Part shown: piece after piece, positions 6,402 through 15,281 of the stretch | Layout of the letters: each line of letters opens with the position of its first letter | How positions within the stretch are numbered: the first letter of the stretch is position 1 | Source: Spongisporangium articulatum | GTDB taxonomy: Bacteria; Actinomycetota; Actinomycetes; Actinomycetales; Kineosporiaceae | DNA length: 64,000 bases | Assembly (NCBI RefSeq): GCF_044465595.1 | Contig: NZ_JBITLV010000004.1 | Coordinates: 1-64,000, forward strand | Direction: 5' to 3' | Program-made: the position numbers and the translations under genes | The notes under the pieces: model-generated | What the model was told of the DNA's origin: nothing | What the model saw: only the letters and a program-made list of their open reading frames with translations | The model's database searches: none

Positions 6402-8843
6402 TTGACTGGTGAAGGTCGCGACCCGATCGCCCGCGCCTACATCGAGATCAAGGCCCGCCGCGACCATCGGATGCGGGACGAGCTGCGGCGCGAGGGCCAG
6501 CAGGCCGGGCAGGCCGCAGGCCAGGCGGCCGGGCAGTCCTACGGCGAGCAGTTCTGGCGCTCAGCGGACGGCCGTTTGCGCGACAGCAAGGGCCGGTTCG
6601 TCAAGGTCGGCACCGAGATCGGCGCCGACATGGGGGCGGCCGCGGGGAACAGCTGGAGCCAGAAGTTCTGGACCGCCTCGGGCAGCGGGCTGCCCGGCGC
6701 CAAGGGACGTCACGTCCGGTCCGCGGCGGCCATCGGCGGTGACGCCGGGAAGGCGTGGTCGCAGTCGTTCAACGACTGGGCGTCGAAGGGGACGTCGAAG
6801 GTCGGCGGGCTGATCGACGGTCTCGGCACGAAGATCGGGAAGATCAAGCCGCTCTGGGCGTTCGGCGGCGCGGCGGCGGTCTCCGGCATCGGTCCTCTGG
6901 CTGGGGCTTTCGCGACCGCCGCCGTGAACGCCGGGCAGTTCGCGGTCGAGGTCGCTCCGCTGGTGGCCACCCTGCCGGCGGTGGCGGCCGGCGGATTCTT
7001 GATCAGCAAGGCTCTCGGCGCGATCGGCCCTGCCATGTCGAAGGAGTTGTCGCCGGTCACCAAGGGCTTCAAGGCTGCGACCGACGAAGCTGCACGGCTG
7101 GCCACGGTCGGAATCCGCCCGCTGGCCACTGAGTTCGACCGCGTCAACATGCCGTTCGTCGAGAAGGCGATGCGCCGCATCGGCTTGGCCACGAACTTCG
7201 CCACGTTCTCGTACCTCGACTTCCTGAACAGCGTCGAGGGGACGAAGGCCGTGAAGGAGGTCACCGGGGAGACCGCGGGGTTCTTCGAGCGGCTGGCCCC
7301 GGACATCGAGGCGGTCGCCGAGTCCGCGACCCGGCTGGCCGAGCGCGTGGCAGGGGTGACGTTCGACAAGCTGGGCGACGGCGCCGACTGGGCCGCCGAG
7401 AAGATCACGAAGTTCTTCGACTCGATCACCGATAAGGACGTCGAGAACGCCTTCGACCGCGTCGGTGGCGTCGTCGGGGACGTGCGCGACGGCGTGCTCG
7501 GCGTCGTCCACGCCCTGCAGTGGCTGGACGACCACCGCGCCGAGATCAGCAAGGCCAGCGACGTCATCTCGCTCGGGCTGATCGGGATCGGTCTCGCCAC
7601 CGGCAACCTGCCGCTCGCGGCCGGCGCCGCCGTCACCTTGACCATCCGGCACTGGGACGACCTGAAGGAGGCGTGGCGGGGGGTACAGGACGAGTTCGAG
7701 GGCAACAACTCGCTCACGGACACAGCCGACTCGCTCCAACGACTCTGGGGCCACGCGAAGCAGGCATGGAACGACTTCAAGGACGACGTCGGCCCAGAGA
7801 TCGGCCCGTTCCTCGACCGGCTGGCCGATGCCTTCCGCGACATGCAGCCCGCCATCGTCGGCTGGTCCGAAGTCCTCGGGCCGGCCGTCGAGGTCCTCGG
7901 CGACCTACTGGCGTCCGACGCGGGACACATGCTCATGTCCCTCGGCCTGCTTGCCACCGCGATGGGGAAGGTCGCCTACGCCAGCGCGTCCATGTCTGCT
8001 CAGGTCCTGGACGCCTTCGCGGCCATGACGGAGCCCCTGGCCGCGCAGGCGCAGAGACTTCACCTGCCGTTCGCCGACTCGATGGCGGCCTTCGCGCAGG
8101 ACGCCCGCACGGCCGCCGACCGGGTGCAGATGTCCCTGGACGACGTGAAGGCCGACCAGGCCCGCGACGAGATCAAAGATCTCCAGGGCACGATCAACCG
8201 GCTGAAGGGGCGAAAGGTCAAGACGGAGGCCGACAAGCAGCTGCTGGCCGACTCAAAGGCTCGTATCAGGGAGCTGCGTCGTGAGATCGCGGAGTTACCG
8301 GCCAAGAAGGCGGTCGGGATCGTCGCCACCTACCGGCTGAACATCATCGCCGCGCTGAAGAACGCCGCGAGGGAAGCCGGGTACGGCTTCGGGTCTGTGC
8401 CGTCGTACAAGCGGGCCGCGGGTGGCCTGATGGAGGGACCGGGGACCGGGACGTCGGACTCGATCCCGGCGATGCTGTCGCACCGCGAGTACGTGCAGAG
8501 CAACGCCGCGGTCGAGCACTACGGCGTGGCCGCCATGGACGCGATCAACCAGCGGCGCGTGCCCAAGGCGGCGCTGCGGCTGGCCAGCGGCGGCCTCGCC
8601 TCCCTGACCCGGGACGCGACGATCGCCATGGGCGAGCTGTCCGAGTCGAAGCCCGCCCGGATCGCTCGCGCGGCCGCCGCCATGCAACCAGCCGCCGGAG
8701 GCATCGATGCCGACGCGCTTGGCGCGGTCATCGCCACAGCTGTCGAACAGGGGATCAAGCGGGGCATGAAGCGGATGGCGATCAACATGGACGGTGCGCC
8801 CGTCGCTCGCGTAGTGGAAAAGTACAGCGGAAGGCTCTTATGA
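6402..8843 (+). CDS. phage tail tape-measure-like protein
   Basis: The product has 813 residues. It begins ARAYIEIKARRDHRMRDELR, as actinophage tape measures do, followed by glycine/alanine-rich helices (about 20-150). Hydrophobic segments span about 150-205 (AFGGAAAVSGIGPLAGAFAT, then PLVATLPAVAAGGFLISKAL). There is a second hydrophobic stretch near 390-415, long helices to about 560, and a charged coiled coil near 583-636. The C-terminus contains GLMEGPGTGTSDSIPAMLSH (about 672-691), a signature I associate with siphophage tape measures. In a phage it would set tail length and reach the membrane during injection. No other tail, capsid or lysis gene is present, which is unusual. The start is TTG 6402 with GGGAG six bases upstream. 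Confidence 0.85.
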   Translation: MTGEGRDPIARAYIEIKARRDHRMRDELRREGQQAGQAAGQAAGQSYGEQFWRSADGRLRDSKGRFVKVGTEIGADMGAAAGNSWSQKFWTASGSGLPGAKGRHVRSAAAIGGDAGKAWSQSFNDWASKGTSKVGGLIDGLGTKIGKIKPLWAFGGAAAVSGIGPLAGAFATAAVNAGQFAVEVAPLVATLPAVAAGGFLISKALGAIGPAMSKELSPVTKGFKAATDEAARLATVGIRPLATEFDRVNMPFVEKAMRRIGLATNFATFSYLDFLNSVEGTKAVKEVTGETAGFFERLAPDIEAVAESATRLAERVAGVTFDKLGDGADWAAEKITKFFDSITDKDVENAFDRVGGVVGDVRDGVLGVVHALQWLDDHRAEISKASDVISLGLIGIGLATGNLPLAAGAAVTLTIRHWDDLKEAWRGVQDEFEGNNSLTDTADSLQRLWGHAKQAWNDFKDDVGPEIGPFLDRLADAFRDMQPAIVGWSEVLGPAVEVLGDLLASDAGHMLMSLGLLATAMGKVAYASASMSAQVLDAFAAMTEPLAAQAQRLHLPFADSMAAFAQDARTAADRVQMSLDDVKADQARDEIKDLQGTINRLKGRKVKTEADKQLLADSKARIRELRREIAELPAKKAVGIVATYRLNIIAALKNAAREAGYGFGSVPSYKRAAGGLMEGPGTGTSDSIPAMLSHREYVQSNAAVEHYGVAAMDAINQRRVPKAALRLASGGLASLTRDATIAMGELSESKPARIARAAAAMQPAAGGIDADALGAVIATAVEQGIKRGMKRMAINMDGAPVARVVEKYSGRLL

Positions 8844-9184
8844 ACTGCAGCAGTGGTTTTCACCCGCCAAGGGAGCGCCAGTACGTCGTCGACTCGGGTG
8901 CGCTCGCGTCTAGCCTCGACGAGGCCGGTGAGCTGATGAGCAACGCGCTGGCCCTGATCCGACGGGGCCTCGGGGACGAAGACGGTGAAGTCCTCGTCCC
9001 CGAGGCAACCGCACGGATACAGGCCATGCTCGACGTGCTGGCCTTGTGCCCGGATTGCTCGACCAGGGCCATGACTCTGGTCGCCGGAATGCTCGTTTCA
9101 GCCTTGACGGACCGGATCGCGCTCCGCGCCCGCATTGAGGCCAGGCTCCTGGACCTAGCCCAGAACGGCCTCCAGGAGGATTGA
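8840..9184 (+). CDS. hypothetical protein coupled to the tape-measure-like gene
   Basis: This 114-residue, mostly helical protein is not recognised. Two helical hairpins can be read (SLDEAGELMSNALALIRRGL and MTLVAGMLVSALTDRIALRA), plus the pair CPDC near residue 75. Its ATG overlaps the upstream stop (ATGA at 8840-8843), so it is translationally coupled to the tape-measure-like protein and could act with it. No signal peptide or membrane segment is visible. Confidence 0.68.
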   Translation: MNCSSGFHPPRERQYVVDSGALASSLDEAGELMSNALALIRRGLGDEDGEVLVPEATARIQAMLDVLALCPDCSTRAMTLVAGMLVSALTDRIALRARIEARLLDLAQNGLQED

Positions 9185-9190
9185 GCCCCG

Positions 9191-9460
9191 CTACCCGCAG
9201 GTCCAGGCCTCGACGGCCTGACGCACGTGATCCGACCGGAACCGGCGCCGTCGTCCGGCGCTCGCTGACTTGTCTCGCTCCACGCCGACTTCCGACGGCA
9301 GGAGCACGTAGGGCAGCTGGCCGCTGTAGGCCAGGTTGTGAACGTAGTCCGGGCTGCAGCTGAACCGTTCGGCTACCTGCCTCGCCGTTAGCAGCGGGAA
9401 CATCTCGTCGTCTTCTCCGTCCAGCTCTACCGGTAGAGCCGGCTGCTTCGATCGGGGCAT
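9191..9460 (-). CDS. small MerR/excisionase-type HTH protein
   Basis: The predicted product has 89 residues. It has an acidic N-terminus, then an HTH of the excisionase/MerR type: LLTARQVAERFSCSPDYVHN followed by a wing with PYVLLPSEVG and the basic RRRRFRSDHVRQAVEAW. The start is ATG 9460, supported by GGAGG five bases upstream; in-frame starts further upstream would add a proline-rich tail with no such support. It is a second small DNA-binding protein beside the main excisionase and could regulate the cargo genes. Confidence 0.75.
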   Translation of the reverse strand: MPRSKQPALPVELDGEDDEMFPLLTARQVAERFSCSPDYVHNLAYSGQLPYVLLPSEVGVERDKSASAGRRRRFRSDHVRQAVEAWTCG

Positions 9461-9612
9461 ATGCGCCTCCAGGTGATCGAGGTCCGCTGGCGGTCGCGGC
9501 GGACTTCCAGATGCCCGAGACGTTGTCCGGGGCTCGTAGGCTCGAGGATGACTTACCGGACCGGGCATGCCCGACCCCGAGCGCCTCCGCCCGGTCCGGT
9601 AGTCACGTCAGG

Positions 9613-9987
9613 TCAGGGCTCGGACCTGAGCTCGGCGACCGCCCACGCCGTCCGGCGCTGCCGGGCCTCGATCTGGTGGCGCTCACCCACCGCGCTGCGA
9701 CTCCCCGCGGTCCAGCGCAGGGACTGTTCATCGTCGCCGCGTGAGGTCTCGATGCCCGCGTAGGCCAGGCGTTCGGCGCGGGAGATCAGCGGGCCGTGGA
9801 TCACGTGGGGCTCGACCTCATCGGCGCAGATCTCGAGAGCGCGGACGGCCTCGCGCACGACACGGTCGGGAAGGTCTGACACCCACACCGCCCGCTTACC
9901 TGCTGGGGTCATCGTGGTGAAGTGTGCGAGGACGTCGCACGATCGCTCGACAGGGTAGATCTTGATGACGGTGGCGACAGTTGCCAC
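9613..9987 (-). CDS. conserved hypothetical protein
   Basis: This 124-residue protein starts at GTG 9987, with GAGGAGG upstream, and reads MATVATVIKIYPVERSCDVL. The core is alpha/beta (residues about 5-85: AGKRAVWVSDLPDRVVREAV, then EPHVIHGPLISRAERLAYAG). It ends in a charged helical tail. I cannot assign a family. A longer reading back to 10125 would add a threonine-rich, low-complexity leader and is less likely. It may be transcribed with the small HTH gene downstream. Confidence 0.6.
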   Translation of the reverse strand: MATVATVIKIYPVERSCDVLAHFTTMTPAGKRAVWVSDLPDRVVREAVRALEICADEVEPHVIHGPLISRAERLAYAGIETSRGDDEQSLRWTAGSRSAVGERHQIEARQRRTAWAVAELRSEP

Positions 9988-10085
9988 AGTGGCCTCCTCG
10001 GGTTTGTGAGTAGCCAACTTGTAGTTGGGCGGACCCCATTGCGTCGCGGGGTGCTGTGTGCGTCCGGTCCGGAACGGGCTCGCTG

Positions 10086-10183
10086 CTGTGGACCTGTCGT
10101 TGGCCCCGTTGGTCGGGCCTGTCATTGGACCCGTGGTTGGGCCTGCTAGTGGGCCTGGGCGGGGCCACCGACTGGACCTGGCC
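10086..10183. repeat. degenerate 12-bp tandem array in non-coding DNA
   Basis: Blocks resembling TTGGGCCTGTNN recur about every 12 bases. GGGCCTG occurs at 10115, 10139 and 10151, GGACCTG at 10090 and 10174, and related TTGGCCCC and TTGGACCC blocks lie between. It sits just upstream of the gene ending at 9613 and outside any gene I can support. Clustered short repeats are a feature of TraB-binding transfer loci and of replication origins in actinomycete elements, so either role is possible. Confidence 0.4.
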
Positions 10184-10859
10184 GGGTGTCGCGAAGAAGG
10201 ACCATCCGATCCTGACCGACCTCTTCGATGTCCCAGCCGGGCACGGTCCCATGGCTCCCGAGGGCCCTAGGTCCCCGGCGCGGAGCAGATCTCAGCTCGC
10301 CATGGATGGGCCAGCCCGCCAGACGAGGCTGATTTGATGGCCGGCCCGGAGCGGCCCCCATGTCGGTATCGCCGGAGGTCTGCGATGGATCCCGCAACAA
10401 GGTGCTTTCTTCTCAGCGCGGAGCGTAGTGAGCGACATAAGCGAGTGGCGTCTTGACTCTTCGGAGTACTAGAAGCAATGCTGTCGGCACCGGTCAGATG
10501 CTTGACGACCGGTCGAGAAAATTCCTGAGTAGGCACCGAGGGTCGCACCTGGAGCACTCAGAGCGGGGCCCTCTGGCCGTCGGCCAGGGGGTCCCGGCCC
10601 GTTTGGACCGAGACGCGATTGTGCTCTGTGACATAAGGCGTTCGTCGTGCGTGCCAACGTCGGCGACCTACACTGCAAGAACCGGGGTGCCTGACGACGC
10701 CGATTGGGGGTTTGGGATTGAGATACCTCCAGACCCTGCATCGAGCGGCCGAAGGCACTACACGGAACGCTGTGTATCGGCACCGGAGAGGGACGAGTGG
10801 GTACCAGGCCGGGGCAACGAACCGGAGGTTCGCGCCCCGACCCGGCAGAGGAAGACCTA
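10184..10859. other. 676 bp without a recognisable gene
   Basis: Reading frames in both directions give arginine- and serine-rich peptides that look like shadows, with no good ribosome-binding site. A patch at about 10385-10460 is less GC-rich and carries repeated GAGCG words. It could hold a promoter, a small RNA or part of an origin. One short leftward frame (10146-10256) might be the end of a decayed gene. Confidence 0.5.
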
Positions 10860-11048
10860 TCAGGCGGCCACCCGATACGGAGTCCTCAGGGCGCACTCAC
10901 CCTTCCGGCCGATACACGGCGGGAAGGTGCCACCCTCCTCGTGGTGCGACGTGACACCGTACTGATCGACGTAGGTGTCGGTCTTGGGCACACGCTGTCC
11001 CGTCTTCCACTGGCCACCAGGGCCAAGCGGGGTCCTCTTCAACTTCAT
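10860..11048 (-). CDS. YjzC-like small protein
   Basis: This 62-residue protein reads MKLKRTPLGPGGQWKTGQRV, then VPKTDTYVDQYG and GGTFPPCIGRKGEC. The order basic start, GQWKTGQ.VP, TYVDQYG and GGTFPP matches the small YjzC-type family of unknown function. The start ATG 11048 has GAGGAGG three bases upstream. It is divergent from the next gene, with only 20 bases between start codons, so each promoter must lie inside or beyond the other gene. Confidence 0.65.
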   Translation of the reverse strand: MKLKRTPLGPGGQWKTGQRVPKTDTYVDQYGVTSHHEEGGTFPPCIGRKGECALRTPYRVAA

Positions 11049-11068
11049 CACCTCCTCGGAGGAGTCGG

Positions 11069-11293
11069 ATGTCTGCTGTGATCGACTTGGCCGCACACCG
11101 GAGTCGCGCGGTCGCCTCGGCGGCCGACAGCCTCGTGTGCAGCTGTGGATCTGAATGGTTCACCCTTGTGGGGCGGCCCTCTGATCCGGCCGGGACGCCG
11201 GCCGCCGTCACGATGAGAAGCGACGGGGCGATCACTGGGCACACCGGAGTTCCCTGCTGCACCGAGTGCGGCAAGGTTGTAGAAGAACTCTAG
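11069..11293 (+). CDS. small zinc-ribbon-like protein
   Basis: The protein has 74 residues with a CSCG knuckle at about 24-27 and CCTECG at about 63-68, which together suggest one zinc-ribbon site. Between them a beta-type segment (WFTLVGRPSDPAGTPAAVTM) fits such a fold. The ATG has GGAGGAG four bases upstream, so the start is well supported. Similar small Cys-rich proteins occur in actinophages and AICEs, but the role is unknown. Confidence 0.65.
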   Translation: MSAVIDLAAHRSRAVASAADSLVCSCGSEWFTLVGRPSDPAGTPAAVTMRSDGAITGHTGVPCCTECGKVVEEL

Positions 11294-11755
11294 GAAGACG
11301 CAGGGAATAGAAGGGGCCCGGAGCGGACAACGGGTCATCCGCTGACGCAGCCCACCGTGGCGGGCGCTCGTCGGTATCTCCCTTCCTGAGTGGCATCACG
11401 GTCCGTCACATCCATCCCCGAAGGGACGAACGACTAGGCCGTCTGAGGGTCGCAGAAGACATGGTAGCGGTCGGCCCGGGATGTCGGCGTGGACGACACT
11501 CGGCTGGCGTATCGACCCAGGTCGGAGGGCGTGTCCGCCCCGACCGAACCCCACCCTTCGAACGCCTGTTCGGATTCCGGTTTCACGGGGCTGAGACCGT
11601 GGCAATGAGGGTCAGGCGAGCCCAGAACTTTGCGTCCGCCGTTCTGCCGAGGATGGGCCTGATTGACCCGAGGGGCACGCTGACGGCCCGGTCCCGGTCT
11701 CCGTCGCTGGGTTGTCCCGCGTGTCCAGTCCTGGCGCGGTCTGGCGAGCGCGCTC
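11294..11755. other. 462 bp without a recognisable gene
   Basis: No frame in either direction has a credible protein sequence with a ribosome-binding site. One imperfect hairpin is visible at 11520-11545 (GGTCGG and CCGACC arms with a further GGCG/CGCC pairing). The stretch separates the rightward zinc-ribbon gene from the leftward transfer operon and could hold a terminator or small RNA. Confidence 0.5.
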
Positions 11756-12001
11756 CTACTCGGGGCGGTGGGCCCGATCCCTGGTGGAACTGAAGGTGTT
11801 GAGGACGTGTCGGCCGAGGCGCAGCCGGCGGCCGGTGCCTTTGCAGCGCGGGCAGGTGCGGAACCTCTTGCCGCTGGGGGACGGGAGCTTGCCGGTGCCG
11901 TTGCAGCGCCAGCAGGCGGCGTAGGGCCAGAACCGGCAGGCGAACCAGTAGCCGGCGACCAGGCCGAGCGCGGCTAGGGCTAGGAGCACGTCGGTGGGCA
12001 T
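11756..12001 (-). CDS. small membrane protein with CxxCxGxG motifs
   Basis: This 81-residue protein has an N-terminal transmembrane helix (VLLALAALGLVAGYWFACRF, about 5-24). Two knuckles follow, CWRCNGTGK (about 30-38) and CPRCKGTGR (about 50-58), in the style of the DnaJ zinc domain, and then a basic tail. It is a common small component at the end of AICE transfer operons and may be a membrane-bound adaptor. It follows the TraB-like gene in the same direction after 116 bases. The ATG has GAGAGG upstream. Confidence 0.75.
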   Translation of the reverse strand: MPTDVLLALAALGLVAGYWFACRFWPYAACWRCNGTGKLPSPSGKRFRTCPRCKGTGRRLRLGRHVLNTFSSTRDRAHRPE

Positions 12002-12117
12002 GAGGGGCCTCTCTGGGTTCTTGGCGGGTGGCGCCGGGTGGTGTCCTAGTCCCTAGATGCCTGGTCAGAGGCCCGTGCAGGGTCTAGGGATGCTCCTAGG
12101 GCTAGTGGTGGCAGCTC

Positions 12118-14367
12118 CTAGGGCTCTATGGCGTCCTGGGGTTCGTCAGCGGCTGCCGCGAGCACCCTGCGGGCCCTGCGGACGTCGGCGAGTGCGTACC
12201 CCTGGCGGTTGGTGTTGTCGCGGAACACCTGGATCGAGGGGACGCCGCGGGGCTTCAACATGCGGGTGAGCGCGGCCTCATCGAGCTGCGGGTAGCGGTC
12301 GCCGAAGTGCTCGCGCAGGCGCTCCACGATCTGCCAGGCCTGGACCTTGGCCTGGTCACCCGGCCACACGGCGTCGACGTCCTCGACAACCATCGCCTCG
12401 ACCACGAACTCCTCCCGCTCGCCGGCAGCCTGGCCCCGCAAGGTCCCGGCGTCGATACGCCTCTGCCGTCCGATCGCGCAGGCCTTCGTGAAGTCCGTCG
12501 GCGTGAACAGGTCCGTCCGGGCCACCTGCAGGTCGCCGCCGCGGCCGGTCGAGATCCCGCCGATGACGGCGGCGCCCTTGTGGGCCTCGTCGAAGCGGTC
12601 GGTCCGGAACCCGGTCGCGGAGATATCGGTCCCGAGGATCGCGTCGGAGTTCTGTCGGGTCCGGGTCCGTAGGGCGATCCGGACCGTCATGACGTCGCGG
12701 AGGTCCGCAGGGATGACCTCGGCCGCCGGGCGCTGGGTGATGGCCACGAGGCTGAAACCGGCCGCGGGCGCCGACTTGGCGAGCCAGGTGAGAACGTCGA
12801 GCGACTCCTGCCGGATCTCCTTGCTGGCCGCCCTCAGCAGGTTCTGGATCTCGTCCACGATGATGATATGCGGGCGCATTCCGGCCCGAGCCAGCTCGCG
12901 GGTCAGCTTGTCCTCGGGCATCTCGAGGTCGGACAAGTCCCGGAACTGAGCGAACCGGGCCCGGGCCGCCTGCTGCAGCTGGCGCAGGATCGCGACGGCC
13001 CGCGCTAGGTCCTCCTCGTCGTCGCCGGTCTGGAAGTGGGTAGCGACCTCGGACAGGGCCAGCCAGTCCCGCCCGCCCTTGCAGTCGATCCCGGTGACGT
13101 CGCAGTAGGGGTCCAGCACGGCCGGGGCGGTGAGGCATTTCGCCGCGAAGCTTTTCCCGGCCCGGGGGACGGCGCCCACGAGATAGGAGGCGAACAGCAG
13201 CGGCGCCTTCACCTCGCGACCCAGCGGTGTGCGAGCGATCGGGTGCTGGTCCCAAACCGACACCTTCGGCATGCGGGCCATCGGCGAGCGGTGCGGGGTC
13301 CGCAGGAACGGGTCGTCGTCGGCGACGTAGATCGCTACCCGACGCTCGCTGCCCTTCACCGGCTCGACGAACACCTGAGCCGCGGCGACGTCCATCGCGG
13401 ACGCGAGCTTGCCGAGGTTCTCGGCCGCGTCGCCGGCGGTCTTACCGTACGTGACGTCGACGAGGATCTCTGTGCCACGGCCGTTTGCCGAGCGTGCGAT
13501 CGGCGCCGCGAGGGTGGCCAGGGTCGACTCGGCGGTCACGTTGCCGTCCTTGTCGACCTTGGCCGGCTGCCCGGCCAACCCGGCGGCACGCAGAGCCCGC
13601 ATCACGATCGTGTCGGTGATCTCCCGGTGCCCGGGGGTCGCCGTCATCGTCTGGCCGATGAGCGGCTTGCCCGGGTCGGAGCCGATGATGGCCAGCACCA
13701 AGAACGTGGCGACCGAGACAGCTGCCTGAACAGCTGGCTCCTGGCCGCGGTAGATGATCACCCCGCTGGTAACGAGGATGCCTAACACCACGGCGACGAC
13801 GAGGGACCGCCACTTGATCCGGGCGGAGCGGTTCTCGCGCAGCTGCCGGAACTCCTTGGAGTCGGCCTTCGTGCCGGTGGCCAGGTCCTGCTCCAGTCCG
13901 TCGGCGCGGGTGTCCAGTGCCCACCGGACCGTGCCGGCCACGACACGGCAGGTGCCTCGGGGCGCTCGGATCAGCGCGCGAACGGCGTACGTCGGAAGCC
14001 GGAACATGTGGAAGCGGAAGGCGTGCCACTGCACTCGCAGCCACCACCGGGTGGTGCCCTTCCAGCCGTCCCATGACCGCATCCAGCCGGGCACGATCGG
14101 CCGCAGTTCGCCAGCGCCTATGGCCGGCGGCCCGGTCACGACGGTGGCGGTCACCGTGTCCATACCGGGTCCTGTGACCGCCTGGGGCGGGTCGTACGGC
14201 TCAACAGGACGGGCCTCGCGCTGGGCGACCTCGCCGCCGTCTCCGGTCTTGGCCGCGGGCTGCTCGATGCGGTCGACGACCCCGTCACCGTTGACGTCCA
14301 GGTGAACGACGCCGCCCTCTGCACGCCGGGCCGTGGAGGTGTCGGGATGCGAGGTGCTCTGGCTCAT
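12118..14367 (-). CDS. FtsK/SpoIIIE-type DNA translocase (TraB/TraSA-like)
   Basis: This 749-residue ATPase should pump double-stranded element DNA between mycelial cells, the single-protein conjugation mode of actinomycete elements. The N-terminal 100 residues are soluble, and two membrane helices lie at about 185-240 (SLVVAVVLGILVTSGVIIY and a following hydrophobic segment). The motor domain shows Walker A GAVPRAGKS (about 397-405) and Walker B HIIIVDEIQNL (about 495-505). ITQRPAAEVIPADLRD follows. The C-terminal 80 residues form a winged-helix-like domain that may read the transfer locus. The start is ATG 14367 with GGAGGGAG upstream; it lies just after the stop of the DUF2637 gene. Confidence 0.92.
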   Translation of the reverse strand: MSQSTSHPDTSTARRAEGGVVHLDVNGDGVVDRIEQPAAKTGDGGEVAQREARPVEPYDPPQAVTGPGMDTVTATVVTGPPAIGAGELRPIVPGWMRSWDGWKGTTRWWLRVQWHAFRFHMFRLPTYAVRALIRAPRGTCRVVAGTVRWALDTRADGLEQDLATGTKADSKEFRQLRENRSARIKWRSLVVAVVLGILVTSGVIIYRGQEPAVQAAVSVATFLVLAIIGSDPGKPLIGQTMTATPGHREITDTIVMRALRAAGLAGQPAKVDKDGNVTAESTLATLAAPIARSANGRGTEILVDVTYGKTAGDAAENLGKLASAMDVAAAQVFVEPVKGSERRVAIYVADDDPFLRTPHRSPMARMPKVSVWDQHPIARTPLGREVKAPLLFASYLVGAVPRAGKSFAAKCLTAPAVLDPYCDVTGIDCKGGRDWLALSEVATHFQTGDDEEDLARAVAILRQLQQAARARFAQFRDLSDLEMPEDKLTRELARAGMRPHIIIVDEIQNLLRAASKEIRQESLDVLTWLAKSAPAAGFSLVAITQRPAAEVIPADLRDVMTVRIALRTRTRQNSDAILGTDISATGFRTDRFDEAHKGAAVIGGISTGRGGDLQVARTDLFTPTDFTKACAIGRQRRIDAGTLRGQAAGEREEFVVEAMVVEDVDAVWPGDQAKVQAWQIVERLREHFGDRYPQLDEAALTRMLKPRGVPSIQVFRDNTNRQGYALADVRRARRVLAAAADEPQDAIEP

Positions 14368-14381
14368 CTCGATCTCCCTCC

Positions 14382-15239
14382 TCACGCGGCGTTGAGCTGG
14401 CGGAGCAGCTCCTTCGCCTTCTCCGTGCCACAGCCGTGACCCCGAGCGCGCAGCCCGTCGATCAGAGTGCGACGGCTCAGACGCGAGCCGTTGCGGGCGA
14501 ACTCGGCCTGCACCGCCTGCGCGGCCAGCAACAGGTCGCCCGCGTCGACGTGCGGTCGCTGGCGGTTCGGGCCCTTGGACCGGCCGCCGCCCTGGCCGCC
14601 GCTCTTGGCGTCGCCGCCGTCGCTAGACGACGGGACGGTCTCGGCACGTGATGCCGGTCGGGCCCTGGCCGGGCGGGCCGGGGAGGTGATGTCGAGGACG
14701 TGCTTGCGCCAGGCCCGGAACGTCGAGGCTGGCGCCAGAGCCAGCCGGATCAGGCGGGGTGCCGTCACGACGACGGGCGGCTCTTCCCCGCGGCGGCGGT
14801 GGACGCCCTTGCGGAGTTCGGCCAGGAGCGTCTCGAAGGCGATCGCCGAGGCGAGTGGGACGCCGGCGGCCAGGACAACGGTCACGACGTCGCCGCCGGT
14901 GCGCGAGGCCGCCCAAGTCGCGTTCGATGTTGCCGACGCGGTGATCGCGCCGAACGTGCCGATCCGGGCCAGGCCGGCGGCGCGGCCGTCGAGGGCGGCG
15001 GACCAGGCGACGACGGCAAGCGACAGGGCGAGACCGTCGAACGTCAGGGGCAGCAGGATCGGGATGTCGAAGTGCTTGGCCGCGGCGAAGTCTCGCTGCT
15101 CGCTGAACGACCACACGGCGCCGGCGAACCACACGCCTGCGACTAGGAGCAGGCCGACGGTGATGGGCAGGGTGCGGGCGAGGCGCTGCATGGGCGTGAC
15201 CGTGGCCAGCGCCTCGTCGGGCGTCGTGGTCGTGTCCAT
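14382..15239 (-). CDS. DUF2637 membrane protein (SpdB-like)
   Basis: This is a 285-residue protein with four predicted membrane helices: about 25-45 (ITVGLLLVAGVWFAGAVWSF), 60-80 (ILLPLTFDGLALSLAVVAWS), 90-110 and 120-140. A cytosolic basic tail ends in a helical domain (about 230-285: DLLLAAQAVQAEFARNGSRL). DUF2637 proteins accompany TraB translocases in AICEs and are thought to help spread of the element through the mycelium. It lies 14 bases upstream of the translocase gene, and GAGGAG precedes the ATG. Confidence 0.85.
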   Translation of the reverse strand: MDTTTTPDEALATVTPMQRLARTLPITVGLLLVAGVWFAGAVWSFSEQRDFAAAKHFDIPILLPLTFDGLALSLAVVAWSAALDGRAAGLARIGTFGAITASATSNATWAASRTGGDVVTVVLAAGVPLASAIAFETLLAELRKGVHRRRGEEPPVVVTAPRLIRLALAPASTFRAWRKHVLDITSPARPARARPASRAETVPSSSDGGDAKSGGQGGGRSKGPNRQRPHVDAGDLLLAAQAVQAEFARNGSRLSRRTLIDGLRARGHGCGTEKAKELLRQLNAA

Positions 15240-15281
15240 CGGGGTCTCCTCGGGTCAGAGGGGCGTTCGCGGGTGGGTGGG

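Noticed and set aside
10146..10256. Leftward frame from GTG ending GPVGGPAQAH as a small gene
   Set aside because: It has no ribosome-binding site and only about 32 codons, and its end lies in the 12-bp repeat array. It may be a remnant but cannot be supported as a gene.
10453..10965. A 170-codon rightward frame as a protein gene
   Set aside because: The peptide is Arg/Ser/Pro-rich without fold-like patterns, begins at TTG with no ribosome-binding site, and overlaps the better supported YjzC-like gene on the other strand.
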